A stretch of DNA of 64,000 bases from Pseudomonas marginalis (GTDB lineage: Bacteria > Pseudomonadota > Gammaproteobacteria > Pseudomonadales > Pseudomonadaceae), in NCBI RefSeq assembly GCF_024169655.1, contig NZ_JALJWV010000001.1, forward strand, positions 2,671,001-2,735,000, read 5' to 3'. Position 1 is the first letter of the stretch. Each line of letters opens with the position of its first letter. Positions 8,921 through 17,873 of the stretch are shown here, in pieces. The position numbers were made by a program, and so were the translations under genes. The notes under the pieces were generated by a model that worked only from the letters and a program-made list of their open reading frames with translations, did not search any database and was not told the origin of the DNA.

Positions 8921-9958
8921 ATGATGCGTCTTTGTGCTGTTTTGGTTCTTTCCCTGCTTGGCAGCCTGGTTTCAGTGCACGCCGCCCCTGCGCCGCACCC
9001 GCATTGGAGTGTGGGCTTTCACCGCATGAGTTTTCTCGACCCGCTGGATCTACAGCCGATGAAGGCCGTCGCGTTCTATCCGTCTACCGACCCTGAGCAC
9101 ACCACCCAGGTGGGTGGGTATCATGTGGCGGCGACGGAAGATTCGAAGATCGCTATAGGCCGTTTCCCGATGCTGATGTTGTCCCATGGCAACACCGGTA
9201 CGCCGCTGGCCCTGCATGACCTGGCGACCTCCCTGGCGCGCAAGGGTTTTGTGGTGGTGGCGGTGCTGCATCCCGGCGACAACTACAAGGATCACAGCCG
9301 CCTGGGCACGGTGAGCAACTTGTATGGGCGGCCGATCCAGATTTCCGAAGCGATCACTGCGACCCTGGGCGACCCGATGCTGTCACCGTTCGTCAACGTC
9401 GACCAGGTAGGTGTCATCGGCTATTCGGCCGGTGGCGAAACCGCGTTGATCCTGGCGGGTGCCAAGCCCGATTTCGCGCGCCTGCGCCGCTATTGCCAGG
9501 AACGTCCGGAAGATCGCGACGCCTGCACCACCAACGGCGAGCTGGTGGTGGACCGTGATGACCTGCAGCCACAAGCCGATCCACGCGTTCACGCGTTGAT
9601 GTTGATGGCGCCGCTGAGTTTGATGTTCGGCCGCCACACCCTGGCCGACGTCCACGTGCCGGTGCTGCTCTATAGCGGTGATGGCGACAAGCTGGTGGCT
9701 GTGGACAAGAACGCCGCTGCTTTGGCACGCAAGCTGCCCGAGCCGCCGGACTTCAAACTGCTGGCCGGGGCCGGGCATTTCGTGTTCATGGCGCCCTGCG
9801 ACAGCGCTCAACTGGCGCTGATGCCGGCGATCTGCACCGATGCCGATGGCGTCGACCGCGAAGGCATTCACCGCGATCTGAGCTCCGAAGCCGGGCGCTT
9901 TTTCACTCAGACCCTCGGGCGGTCCACCCGTGCCGGCTTGCAAACGGCGGATCAGTAA
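8921..9958 (+). CDS. Secreted alpha/beta hydrolase (dienelactone / PAF-acetylhydrolase type)
   Basis: A 345-residue exported hydrolase. I place the start at 8921 (MMRLCAVLVLSLLGSLVSV), where a good signal peptide begins behind AAAGGTGG; the open frame extends to 8657 but that part overlaps azoR and has no protein-like character. The nucleophile elbow is GYSAGGE, an oxyanion-type segment is LSHGNTG, and a C-terminal AGAGHFVF holds the probable catalytic His. The arrangement matches secreted dienelactone-hydrolase and platelet-activating-factor-acetylhydrolase relatives found in pseudomonads. Cysteines near the middle (RYCQE, RDACTT) and late (APCDS, AICTD) may form disulfides. The substrate is unknown. 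Its last 7 bases overlap the convergent MFS gene. Confidence 0.85.
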   Translation: MMRLCAVLVLSLLGSLVSVHAAPAPHPHWSVGFHRMSFLDPLDLQPMKAVAFYPSTDPEHTTQVGGYHVAATEDSKIAIGRFPMLMLSHGNTGTPLALHDLATSLARKGFVVVAVLHPGDNYKDHSRLGTVSNLYGRPIQISEAITATLGDPMLSPFVNVDQVGVIGYSAGGETALILAGAKPDFARLRRYCQERPEDRDACTTNGELVVDRDDLQPQADPRVHALMLMAPLSLMFGRHTLADVHVPVLLYSGDGDKLVAVDKNAAALARKLPEPPDFKLLAGAGHFVFMAPCDSAQLALMPAICTDADGVDREGIHRDLSSEAGRFFTQTLGRSTRAGLQTADQ

Positions 9959-11163
9959 GCGCGACGTTTGAGCAGCAAGGTCACGCCCAACGCAGTGAGC
10001 GACAGCAGCGCCGCGCAGAAGAAGATCCAGCCGTAGCCGAGGTTCAACGCCACCGCGCCCATCAATGGCCCGGCAATCGCCAGGGCCAGGTCGAAAAACA
10101 CGGCGTAGGCACTCAGCCCCGCGCCACGGCTGCTGTTGGGCACTTGCTTGATCGCTTCCACACCCAGCGCCGGGTACACCAGGGATAAACCGAAGCCGGT
10201 CAGCCCTGCACCGACCAACGCCACGCCGGTAGACGGCGCGAGCCACAACAGCGTCAGGCCCAGGGTCTCGATGACCATGCAGGCAATCGCTGCCCTGAAG
10301 CCGCCAAAGCGGCTGATGGCTGAGATAAACACCAGGCGCGAAACGATGAAACACACGCCAAATACCGTCAGGCAATAGGCCGCGCCTGCCCAGCCGCGAT
10401 TGAGGTAGTACAGGGTGATAAAGGTGGTCAGGGTGCCGTAGCCGATGGATGCCAGGCACAGGCTGGCGCCAAACGGTGCGATGCGGCCGAACACCGCCCA
10501 GAACGGCAAGCGCTCACCGCGCACCACCGGCACTGATGGTTTATTGCGGATCAGCACCAAGCCCAACGCCGCCAGCACCGACAGGGCGATGCCGAGGCTG
10601 TTGTAGCCATATTCGGCGACCATCACCACCCCCAGCGGCGCGCCAATCGCGATGGCGCCGTAGGACGCGATGCCGTTCCAGGAAATCGAGCGCGCCGTGT
10701 GCTCGGCGCCGACCTGGCCCATGCACCAACTGATGGTGCCTACGCCGATCAGGCCCTGGGCCACGCCAAGCAACAAACGACCGACGATCAGGATGCCCAG
10801 GCTCAACAGCGGCAGGCTCTGCAGCAGTGTGGCAAGCAGCGTCAATACGCCGCTGACCAGGATGCCCGCCAGGCCCAGCACGATCGCACGTTTGGTGCCC
10901 ACGGTATCGGACATGCGCCCGGACATGGGGCGACTGAGTAGGGTGGCCAGGTATTGCGAACCGATGGTCATCCCGGCCACCACCGCACTGAAGCCCAGTT
11001 GCTCATGCACATAGCCCGGGATCACCGCGATCGGTAGGCCGATGCAGAGAAAGGCGATGAAGCTATAGAAGACGATGGAGACGATCTGCAGGGTGATCGA
11101 CACTGAGCTGGGGGCGGCGGCAGACATGAGCACTCGTTCGCGGGAGGGCGGTGAGGGCATCAT
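9952..11163 (-). CDS. MFS transporter, YhhS/YfcJ family
   Basis: A major facilitator with 12 predicted membrane helices, 403 residues if started at 11163. A start at 11127 (MSAAAPSSVSITLQIVSIVF) gives 391 residues and fits the hydrophobic onset better; neither has a strong ribosome site. GRMSDTVGTKRAIVLG between helices 2 and 3 is the conserved MFS loop. The sequence resembles the YhhS/YfcJ (UPF0226) branch, inner-membrane carriers annotated as probable drug or arabinose exporters. It is convergent with the secreted hydrolase gene. The terminator of the upstream ABC-F gene isolates it transcriptionally. Confidence 0.85.
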   Translation of the reverse strand: MMPSPPSRERVLMSAAAPSSVSITLQIVSIVFYSFIAFLCIGLPIAVIPGYVHEQLGFSAVVAGMTIGSQYLATLLSRPMSGRMSDTVGTKRAIVLGLAGILVSGVLTLLATLLQSLPLLSLGILIVGRLLLGVAQGLIGVGTISWCMGQVGAEHTARSISWNGIASYGAIAIGAPLGVVMVAEYGYNSLGIALSVLAALGLVLIRNKPSVPVVRGERLPFWAVFGRIAPFGASLCLASIGYGTLTTFITLYYLNRGWAGAAYCLTVFGVCFIVSRLVFISAISRFGGFRAAIACMVIETLGLTLLWLAPSTGVALVGAGLTGFGLSLVYPALGVEAIKQVPNSSRGAGLSAYAVFFDLALAIAGPLMGAVALNLGYGWIFFCAALLSLTALGVTLLLKRRAY

Positions 11164-11225
11164 CGCAAGGGCTTGGGAGAAAAGAAAGCAGGCTAAGTAT
11201 TAAGCCGGCTGACCCGTACAGATAC

Positions 11226-11257
11226 AAAAAGCCCCATCACAGTGGACGGGGCTTTTT
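11226..11257 (-). terminator. Rho-independent terminator of the ABC-F gene
   Basis: AAAAAGCCCC and GGGGCTTTTT form a stem with a 12-base loop about 35 bp past the ABC-F stop. The minus-strand reading ends in a T-run; the plus-strand reading also does, so it may work both ways. Confidence 0.85.
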
Positions 11258-11291
11258 CTTGCCGCTTGGCGCTAACAGCTAGTCGCTGTGC

Positions 11292-12878
11292 TTAAAACAC
11301 CACGCCTTGGGTGCGCAGGTAGTCGTCATAGGTGCCGCTGAAGTCGATCACGCCGCTGGCGCTCAACTCGATGATGCGGGTGGCCAGGGACGATACGAAC
11401 TCACGGTCGTGGCTGACGAAGATCAGCGTGCCCGGGTAGTTTTCCAACGCCAGGTTCAGCGCTTCGATGGATTCCATGTCCAAGTGGTTGGTCGGTTCGT
11501 CCATGATCAGCACGTTCGGCTTTTGCAGGATCAGCTTGCCGAAGAGCATGCGACCTTGCTCACCACCGGAGATGACCTTGACCGACTTGAGGATCTCGTC
11601 GTTGGAAAACAGCATGCGGCCCAGGGTGCCGCGGATCACTTGCTCGCCCTGCGTCCACTGGCCCATCCAGTCGAACAGGCTCATGTCGTCTTCGAAGTCG
11701 TGGGCGTGGTCTTGGGCGTAGTAGCCCAGCTCGGCCGCGTCGGTCCACTTGATGCTACCGGCATCCGGCGTCAGTTCGTTGACCAGGGTGCGCAGCAGGG
11801 TGGTCTTGCCGATACCGTTCGGGCCGATGATCGCCACGCGCTCGCCGGCTTCAACCTGGAAGCTGAAGTCCTTGAACAGCGGCTTGCCGTCGAAGCCTTT
11901 GGCCATGCGATCGACGATGACCGCCTGGCGGTGCAGCTTTTTGGTTTGTTCGAAACGGATGAACGGGCTCACACGGCTCGAAGGCTTGACCTCGGCCAGC
12001 TGGATCTTGTCGATCGCCTTGGCACGGGAAGTGGCCTGCTTGGCTTTCGAGGCGTTGGCCGAGAAGCGGCTGACGAAGGATTGCAATTCGGAGATCTGCG
12101 CCTTTTTCTTGGCGTTGTCCGACAGCAGTTGCTCGCGGGACTGGGTCGCCACGGTCATGTATTCGTCGTAGTTGCCCGGGAACAGGCGCAGCTCGCCGTA
12201 GTCCAGGTCAGCCATGTGGGTGCACACGCTGTTCAGGAAGTGACGGTCGTGAGAGATGATGATCATCAGGCTGGAGCGCTGGGTCAGGATGTTTTCCAGC
12301 CAGCGGATGGTGTTGATGTCCAGGTGGTTGGTCGGTTCGTCGAGCAACAGCACTTCAGGGTCGGAGAACAGCGCCTGGGCCAGCAACACGCGCAGTTTCC
12401 AGCCTGGGGAGACTTCGCTCATCGGGCCGAAGTGCTGCTCCAGGGGAATACCCAGGCCCAGCAGCAGTTCACCGGCGCGGGATTCGGCGGTGTAGCCGTC
12501 CATCTCGGCGAACTCGGTTTCCAGCTCGGCCACGGCCATGCCATCTTCTTCGCTCATTTCCGGCAGCGAGTAGATACGGTCGCGCTCGGCCTTGACCCTC
12601 CACAGCTCTTCGTGGCCCATGATCACGGTGTCGAGCACGGTGAATTCTTCGTAGGCGAACTGGTCCTGGCGCAGTTTACCCAGGCGCACATTCGGCTCCA
12701 GCATGACCTGGCCGCCGGATGGTTCAAGGTCGCCACCGAGGATTTTCATGAAGGTCGACTTGCCGCAACCGTTGGCACCGATCAAACCATAACGGTTACC
12801 GGCGCCGAATTTGACCGAGACATTCTCGAAGAGCGGCTTGGCGCCGAACTGCATGGTGATGTTAGCTGTGGAGATCAA
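11292..12878 (-). CDS. ybiT: ABC-F ATPase, YbiT type
   Basis: A 528-residue soluble protein with two ABC ATPase domains and no membrane part, the ABC-F class that acts on ribosomes. First Walker A is GANGCGKST at residues 34-42, the second GPNGIGKTT lies in the C-terminal half, and both halves show [10 protein letters not shown] or [11 protein letters not shown]alker B boxes. Between them is the linker [20 protein letters not shown], typical of the P-site tRNA interaction motif. Sequence and length match E. coli YbiT closely. The start is TTG at 12878 ([12 protein letters not shown]), aligning with the E. coli N-terminus; the next in-frame ATG would cut eight residues. The gene ends at a strong terminator. 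Confidence 0.94.
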   Translation of the reverse strand: MISTANITMQFGAKPLFENVSVKFGAGNRYGLIGANGCGKSTFMKILGGDLEPSGGQVMLEPNVRLGKLRQDQFAYEEFTVLDTVIMGHEELWRVKAERDRIYSLPEMSEEDGMAVAELETEFAEMDGYTAESRAGELLLGLGIPLEQHFGPMSEVSPGWKLRVLLAQALFSDPEVLLLDEPTNHLDINTIRWLENILTQRSSLMIIISHDRHFLNSVCTHMADLDYGELRLFPGNYDEYMTVATQSREQLLSDNAKKKAQISELQSFVSRFSANASKAKQATSRAKAIDKIQLAEVKPSSRVSPFIRFEQTKKLHRQAVIVDRMAKGFDGKPLFKDFSFQVEAGERVAIIGPNGIGKTTLLRTLVNELTPDAGSIKWTDAAELGYYAQDHAHDFEDDMSLFDWMGQWTQGEQVIRGTLGRMLFSNDEILKSVKVISGGEQGRMLFGKLILQKPNVLIMDEPTNHLDMESIEALNLALENYPGTLIFVSHDREFVSSLATRIIELSASGVIDFSGTYDDYLRTQGVVF

Positions 12879-12898
12879 TTACTTTACCTATCAATAGC

Positions 12899-13171
12899 TT
12901 AGGGTGCGCTTATTTGAGCTGTGACCAATTTTGGGCCAATCTGGAGCGCTTCCGATTCGCTCCAGTCCGAGCTTGAGTTGATCCAGCGCGCATAAGTCGA
13001 GAGCAGCATCTGCACACTATGGCCGAGCTGCTGGGAAATGAAGGCGGGGTTCATGCCAGACATAATGCATATTGTCGCATAGGTGTGACGACAGTTGTAT
13101 GGCAGTCGACGACGGATGTTCAATGCTTTCGGTGTTGGAACCCACTGCCGCGCGGGAGGGGGGCAATCGGT
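12899..13171 (-). pseudogene. C-terminal remnant of a phage-type tyrosine recombinase
   Basis: About 90 codons remain open between an in-frame TAA (13172-13174) and the stop at 12899. The translation holds the end of a tyrosine integrase: YNCRHTYATICIMSG contains the catalytic R-H box, QQLGHSVQMLLSTYARW carries the second His and the nucleophilic Tyr. The rest of the catalytic domain and the DNA-binding N-terminus are gone, so it cannot be active. It sits directly before ybiT and beside another broken gene, marking the scar of a former integrated element. Confidence 0.85.
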
Positions 13172-13210
13172 TTATCTGCTCACCGAGCGAGCGGGCCAAA
13201 CCGATTCGGA

Positions 13211-13558
13211 CTAGCTAGCGATTGGCGCAAACCAACGTAACCCTTTCAGGAAACGTTTATCGCCGCCCTTGACGGTGAGCTTGATCGGTTGAAACCTGAG
13301 TGTTGAAAATGTGGAATAGGCGCGACGTGCTTGTGCCGTCGTATGAAAACCCAGGGTCAGGCCTTTACGTACCACATGATCGACCCAGGCCTTGAGCGCT
13401 GCTGGGACGTTATAGTTGTAGACTGGCGTTGAAATAACCACGTGATCGGTTTCCAGCAACTCGGCCACAAGCTCATCGGATAGCCGTAACACCGCTTTCA
13501 TTTCAGGCGAATGTCGGGTTTCGGGGGTGAAGTAAGCCTGTAGCCAGGGGGCTGTCAC
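13211..13558 (-). pseudogene. Truncated azoreductase-like flavoprotein
   Basis: The frame carries the middle of an AzoR-type flavodoxin fold: [20 protein letters not shown] followed by [18 protein letters not shown]. The normal N-terminal FMN phosphate loop is missing, and after residue 72 or so the sequence ([16 protein letters not shown]) no longer resembles the family. I read this as a decayed gene truncated at both ends. It lies next to the integrase remnant and probably was damaged by the same event. Confidence 0.7.
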
Positions 13559-13642
13559 GAACGTAAGCGGGGTGTCCGTGAGATCCCGTATTTTGATGGC
13601 GCCGCTAGGGTAGCTCGCTGTAACTGACTCTCTGGAGATGCA

Positions 13643-14455
13643 ATGGACATGCCCTCAGCCCAACAGGCGATTGCCAGCAACAAGGACGCCTGGGACGAAT
13701 CCGCCCGGCTGCACAAAGCCACGGATACCTGGAGGACGCTGCTGGACTCGGTCGCCGAACCGGGTTTCTCGTGCCTGGACCCGACCCTCACCGTCTTGCT
13801 GCGAGACGTCGGCGTTGCCGGCAAGGACGTGGTGCAATTGTGCTGTAACAACGGCCGCGAATGCTTGTCGTTATTTGGCCTGGGCGCGCGCACGGTCGTC
13901 GGCGTGGACCAATCCCGCGCCTTTCTCGATCAGGCTCAGGAACTGGCGGCGCTCTCACCCCACAGCCCGGAGTTCATCGAAACCGATATCCACCATCTGC
14001 CCGAGCGCCTGCATGCACGCTTCGATATCGCCCTGGTCACCATCGGTGTATTGGGCTGGATGCCGGATGTAGCGCTGTTCATGCGCCAGGTCGCCACAAC
14101 GCTGAAGCCCGGCGGCACCCTGGTGATGTACGAAACCCACCCGTTCCTGGAAGTGTTCGACCCACTGGCGGCCAATCCGCTGCTGCCGGCCAGTTCGTAC
14201 TTCCAGCGTGAGCCTTTTGTGCTGCAAGAGTCGATCGTCTATGAAGGGCTGGGCGCTGTCGAGGGGCCGACGTCCTACTGGTTTGTACACACCCTGGGCA
14301 GCGTGGTCAGCGCAGCGATTGCGGCGGGGTTGCAGATCGGTCATCTGCAAGAGTACCCGCATTCAAATCGCGAAGAACTCTATGACCAGTATGAGGGGCA
14401 GGCGGCCCAGTTGCCGCTGTGTTTTACCCTGACGGCGACCAAACGCCTTCCCTGA
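13643..14455 (+). CDS. Class I SAM-dependent methyltransferase
   Basis: A 270-residue methyltransferase of the Rossmann class. Motif I is degenerate, [15 protein letters not shown] at about residues 63-77, then VVGVDQS (the acidic residue binding the ribose) and the post-I segment [10 protein letters not shown]. The later part includes [15 protein letters not shown], motif-III like. The substrate is unknown; relatives are annotated only as methyltransferases of the UbiE/COQ5 type. GGAG lies six bases before ATG 13643. It is monocistronic and convergent with the TIGR03067 gene. Confidence 0.82.
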   Translation: MDMPSAQQAIASNKDAWDESARLHKATDTWRTLLDSVAEPGFSCLDPTLTVLLRDVGVAGKDVVQLCCNNGRECLSLFGLGARTVVGVDQSRAFLDQAQELAALSPHSPEFIETDIHHLPERLHARFDIALVTIGVLGWMPDVALFMRQVATTLKPGGTLVMYETHPFLEVFDPLAANPLLPASSYFQREPFVLQESIVYEGLGAVEGPTSYWFVHTLGSVVSAAIAAGLQIGHLQEYPHSNREELYDQYEGQAAQLPLCFTLTATKRLP

Positions 14456-14469
14456 AGAGTCTTTCGCGT

Positions 14470-14496
14470 AAAAAAAAGCCCGCTGGGGGGCGGGCT
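14470..14496 (-). terminator. Rho-independent terminator of the TIGR03067-like gene
   Basis: AGCCCGC and GCGGGCT pair over a short loop. Read on the minus strand the stem is followed by eight T residues. It lies about 95 bp beyond the stop of the minus-strand gene. Confidence 0.85.
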
Positions 14497-14589
14497 AAGG
14501 GATTCACTGGAGTAGGTAGGCTTCACCCTATAGACCGGAAAGTGAAGGCCCTGTGAAAATCCCGTCGCAAGTTCAGATGGGCGCGGGGT

Positions 14590-14976
14590 TCAGGGTCTAC
14601 GCACAAATGTGCGCATTGTCTGCCCGGGGCCGGTACTGAAAGTACGCGGTCGCGGCATGCCTTCATCCGCTGCGATGAACACAAATTCGTCTCCTTCCAG
14701 GCGGTAGCTGGCCGGCAGTGCCTTGCCCGCGTCGTCACCCATGGCATCGATCCAGGTGATGCTTTTGGGACGGGTGGTGCTGTCCAGGAAGAACCGGCCG
14801 GCCAATAGGCGCTCGCCGTCAACGGTGAGCACTTCAAAGCGATCACCCGTAATGGTGGTGAGCGCGCCGGGGGCGCTATGGGCGTCAGCGGGGTTGAGTT
14901 CGCCGCTGTCTTCGAGCGAGATCTGTTCCCAGGCGCCTTGGAGGGCGTGGTAGTCCGGATCGGAAATGGCTGCCAT
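14590..14976 (-). CDS. TIGR03067-like small protein
   Basis: A 128-residue protein. The start at 14976 (MAAISDPDYHALQGAWEQIS) has AAGGAA at a good distance; longer readings lack a site. The pattern LQGAWEQISLEDSGE, then ITGDRFEVLTVDGERLLAGRF, TTRPKSITWIDAMG and ASYRLEGDEFVFI is that of the TIGR03067 repeat, a beta-rich lipocalin-like unit common in planctomycetes and scattered in pseudomonads. There is no signal peptide, so it is probably cytoplasmic. The function is unknown. It has its own strong terminator. Confidence 0.75.
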   Translation of the reverse strand: MAAISDPDYHALQGAWEQISLEDSGELNPADAHSAPGALTTITGDRFEVLTVDGERLLAGRFFLDSTTRPKSITWIDAMGDDAGKALPASYRLEGDEFVFIAADEGMPRPRTFSTGPGQTMRTFVRRP

Positions 14977-15351
14977 ACAAATTCCTTTTTGTTGAGGTAC
15001 ATCGGCTGAATAGGGCGACCGAATGGTCAGAACAAGCCCGGTATGCACAGGTTCATCTGTAGGATACTTCGTGTTATCAGTCTTTTATCTCGAATTTTCC
15101 CTGTACCAGCAGCTATTTAACAAACTTTTGACTACTCTTGTGACAAGAATATTCCTACTTGATGAACGCCAGTGGCAATGATCGCTTTGATGAAGGGAAA
15201 CAAACTTTAATAGCGTGGGATTTTTCGTCTGGCTAAGAGGTCAGATGGCTATTGGTTGGCCTGCTCTGTGGGCTTCAGGGCGTTGTTCCTTGGATTGTTT
15301 AGGTCTTTGGCGGTGATGGCCGTTTAGTATCATTTTTAAGGTGCTTTCATT
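14977..15351. other. Intergenic region upstream of wzz
   Basis: About 375 bp without a plausible gene. It is more AT-rich than its surroundings between 15060 and 15350. A TTGACT hexamer at 15127 followed by AATATT could be part of a promoter, but the spacing is short. AAGGTG at 15337 is the ribosome site of wzz. No operator-like palindrome was seen. Confidence 0.5.
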
Positions 15352-16695
15352 TTGAATCGAACTTCCCCGCATACGGCTTCTAGCTCTTCAGATGAAATCG
15401 ACCTGCTTGAACTGTTTCACTCGATTTGGCAGCAAAAAAAACTGGTAGTGGGGTGTACGGTTCTGGCGGGCGTGCTCGGAGTCGGCTATGCCTTCCTGGC
15501 GCCGCGGACATATGAGGTCAGCAGTGTCTTGCGCCCGGCGGCGATCAACGAACTGGATGCGTTGAACCGTTCCGAAGTCTACAAACTGCCACCGGCCGAT
15601 GCGTTGTCGAAGGTGGGCGCGCAGTTGGACTCTTATGAGGCGAGACTGGGCTTTTTTAAATCCCATGAGCAATTGTTCACTGCGTTCCAGACGCCAGGGC
15701 AAAGCCTGGAGCAGAGTTTTGAAGACTTCAACCGCAACTCGGTCAAATTGATTCTGCCGGACCCGAAGAAGGCAGACTCGTTGAGCAGTTATATCCGCCT
15801 GGAGTTGCAGTACCCGGCCGATGTGGACGGTGTGGCGATTCTTAACGGCTTTGTCGACTACGCCATTGCGGCAGAGCGCTCACAAGTCGGTGCGGACCTC
15901 AAAGTGATCGTCAATAACCGCCTGAATGAACTCAAAGGCAAGATTGACGCGGCGCGCGCCAACTACGATACCGATAAGGAATCGAAGATCGCCAAGTTGT
16001 TGGAAGATGACCGACTCAAGCGCGCCCAGTTGCAAGATGAACTCAGTGCCCTGCGCCTGCAAATGAAAATGGAGCGTAACAACCGCCTGGCGGAATTGTC
16101 GGAAGCCATTGCCATCGCCAAGTCCATGGGGATCAAGACGCCGACTACGCCGTCTTCCATGGCGGATGCGTCGCGCGGCGGCTCGAGCCAGGTGATGCGT
16201 ACCGAAGTCAACAACCAGAAGATCCCGCTCTACTTCCTCGGCACCGAAGCCCTTGAAGCCGAGCGCGTTGCGTTACAACAGCGGACCAGTGACGACTTCA
16301 CCAACCCTCGCGTCGCCGAGATCGGCAAGGAGTTGCAACTGCTGGAGGTCAACCGTGAGGTTGAGGTGCTGCGCAAGCGTGGGAATGAAGATATCTTCCT
16401 GCAGGATGTTGAACCGCTTCGTGCAGAAGTTGCGCGCTTGCGCAACCTCAACATCGACATGAGCGACCTCAAGTTGGTCACCGTCGACCGCCGCGCCCAA
16501 GAGCCACTGGCCCCGATCAAACCGAAAAAAGCCCTGGTGATCGCCTTGAGCCTGGTTGCGGGGTTAATCCTCGGTTTGTTCGTCGCACTGGTCCGCCATT
16601 TTGTGCTGACCCGACGCGAAACCGTGCCTTATTCGAGCTTGGAAGACGGGCGCTTTTCCCGGCGTGAGCGCAAGGATGATCAGCCGCTGCTGTAA
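15352..16695 (+). CDS. wzz: Wzz-type O-antigen chain-length determinant
   Basis: A 447-residue polysaccharide co-polymerase of the inner membrane that sets the modal length of O-antigen chains made by Wzy. An N-terminal membrane helix (about residues 30-52, VVGCTVLAGVLGVGYAFLAP) is preceded by the DEIDLLELFHSIWQQKKLV motif. A long coiled-coil periplasmic domain follows (about 190-370), and a C-terminal helix (residues 392-415) has the Pro-rich entry APIKPKKALVIALSL. The length of over 440 residues resembles the very-long-chain Wzz2 of pseudomonads. The start is a TTG at 15352 with AAGGTG ten bases upstream; no ATG or GTG is available nearby. Other O-antigen genes are not in the window. Confidence 0.9.
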   Translation: MNRTSPHTASSSSDEIDLLELFHSIWQQKKLVVGCTVLAGVLGVGYAFLAPRTYEVSSVLRPAAINELDALNRSEVYKLPPADALSKVGAQLDSYEARLGFFKSHEQLFTAFQTPGQSLEQSFEDFNRNSVKLILPDPKKADSLSSYIRLELQYPADVDGVAILNGFVDYAIAAERSQVGADLKVIVNNRLNELKGKIDAARANYDTDKESKIAKLLEDDRLKRAQLQDELSALRLQMKMERNNRLAELSEAIAIAKSMGIKTPTTPSSMADASRGGSSQVMRTEVNNQKIPLYFLGTEALEAERVALQQRTSDDFTNPRVAEIGKELQLLEVNREVEVLRKRGNEDIFLQDVEPLRAEVARLRNLNIDMSDLKLVTVDRRAQEPLAPIKPKKALVIALSLVAGLILGLFVALVRHFVLTRRETVPYSSLEDGRFSRRERKDDQPLL

Positions 16696-16709
16696 CGTTT
16701 AACGCGAGA

Positions 16710-16731
16710 GGGCTTGTCCCATGACAAGCCC
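16710..16731. other. Inverted repeat after wzz
   Basis: GGGCTTGT and ACAAGCCC face each other across six bases, 14 bp after the wzz stop. There is no T-run, so termination would be weak or Rho-assisted. Confidence 0.5.
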
Positions 16732-16776
16732 GCGTGCCGGCCTCCCATTACAATCAGTGGACAGCTCTTCACAATT

Positions 16777-16812
16777 CTTAGTTAACCTTTAGTTACAAAA
16801 TGTGGCTAAATA
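16777..16812 (+). promoter_or_regulatory. Candidate PhoP/PmrA-type box and -10 element upstream of lpxO
   Basis: CTTAGT (16777-16782), five bases, then TTTAGT (16788-16793) is a direct repeat with 11-bp period, the layout of OmpR-family response regulator sites such as PmrA (CTTAAK-N5-CTTAAK). A TAAATA -10 hexamer follows at 16807-16812, 13 bases after the box, as in activator-dependent promoters that lack a -35. It lies about 150 bp before the lpxO start. LpxO is a PhoPQ-class target in enteric bacteria; assignment here is inference. Confidence 0.45.
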
Positions 16813-16955
16813 TCGGGCGATGGCAATGAACCAAAGGGTTATCCGCCGGTCGTGCCGCCTCTATGTGAATTGTGATTTCATGTGCTGCTATCCAACCTCG
16901 GCCGTCGTGGGCCCGCAGGAGCAGCCTGTTTTCTCCTGACTTGTGACGAAATCCA

Positions 16956-17855
16956 TTGAAACTCATTATTGTTTTCCTCTACGTTGCCTCTATTGCGTAT
17001 GTCCACCTGCGTGGCCGGGTGCGGCATAAACTGAGACGCCAGCTCAGCGATCACTCTACGTTCCTGGCGCCCATCAACTGCTTTCTCTACTTGTTCTCCA
17101 AGCTACCCAACCGACCGTATCTCTCGCCCAGCGATTTCCCAGACCTGAGCCCGCTGCAGGAGCATTGGGAAGAAATCCGCCAGGAAGCCCAGACCCTGAT
17201 GCAAGCGGGCGCGATCAAGCGTTCGGACCAATACGACGACGTCGGTTTCAACTCGTTCTTCAAGTCGGGTTGGAAGCGCTTCTACCTGAAATGGTATGGC
17301 GACAGCCACCCCTCGGCGATGAAGCTGTGTCCGCGCACCACCGAGTTGCTGCAGAGCATCGGCTCGGTCAAGGCCGCGATGTTCGCCGAGTTGCCGCCGG
17401 GCTCCAAGCTGGTGCGCCACCGTGACCCTTACGCCGGCTCCTATCGCTACCACTTGGGCCTGGATACCCCCAACGATCCGGGGTGCTACATCAATGTGGA
17501 CGGCGAGAACTACTCCTGGTGCGACGGCGAGCCGGTGATGTTCGACGAGACCTATATCCACTACGCAGAAAACGCCACCCAGAAGAACCGCATCATTTTG
17601 TTTTGTGACGTCGAGCGGCCAATGAAGTACCGCTGGGCGGCCGCGTTCAACCGCTGGTTCAGCCGCACGGTGATGGCGGCCGCAGGCGCGCCGAACGACG
17701 CGGGCGACAAGACCGGCGGTCTGAACCGTGCGTTTAGCCGCTTGTACAAAATCCGCCTGCGCGGCAAGGAACTCAAGAAGCGTAACCGCACGCGCTACTA
17801 CCTGGAAAAATGGGCGATTTTCGCGGTGTTTGCGCTGATCTTCATCCTGATCTGA
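16956..17855 (+). CDS. lpxO: Lipid A 2-hydroxylase LpxO (aspartyl/asparaginyl beta-hydroxylase family)
   Basis: A 299-residue Fe(II)/2-oxoglutarate dioxygenase that adds a 2-hydroxyl to a secondary acyl chain of lipid A at the inner membrane. A hydrophobic N-terminal anchor (about residues 1-18) and a C-terminal anchor (about 281-299, WAIFAVFALIFILI) bracket the catalytic domain. The conserved core includes PPGSKLVRHRDPYAGSYRYH, with His and Asp placed for iron, and PVMFDETYIHYAENAT with the second His. Length and both anchors match Pseudomonas LpxO. The start is TTG at 16956; no ATG or GTG precedes the anchor. It follows wzz, another LPS gene, with an independent promoter region between. Confidence 0.92.
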   Translation: MKLIIVFLYVASIAYVHLRGRVRHKLRRQLSDHSTFLAPINCFLYLFSKLPNRPYLSPSDFPDLSPLQEHWEEIRQEAQTLMQAGAIKRSDQYDDVGFNSFFKSGWKRFYLKWYGDSHPSAMKLCPRTTELLQSIGSVKAAMFAELPPGSKLVRHRDPYAGSYRYHLGLDTPNDPGCYINVDGENYSWCDGEPVMFDETYIHYAENATQKNRIILFCDVERPMKYRWAAAFNRWFSRTVMAAAGAPNDAGDKTGGLNRAFSRLYKIRLRGKELKKRNRTRYYLEKWAIFAVFALIFILI

Positions 17856-17873
17856 ACCTCGACGCGGCGCGAC

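Noticed and set aside
11307..12902. 531-codon frame antisense to ybiT
   Set aside because: It lies exactly over an intact ABC-F gene and shows no protein-like features.
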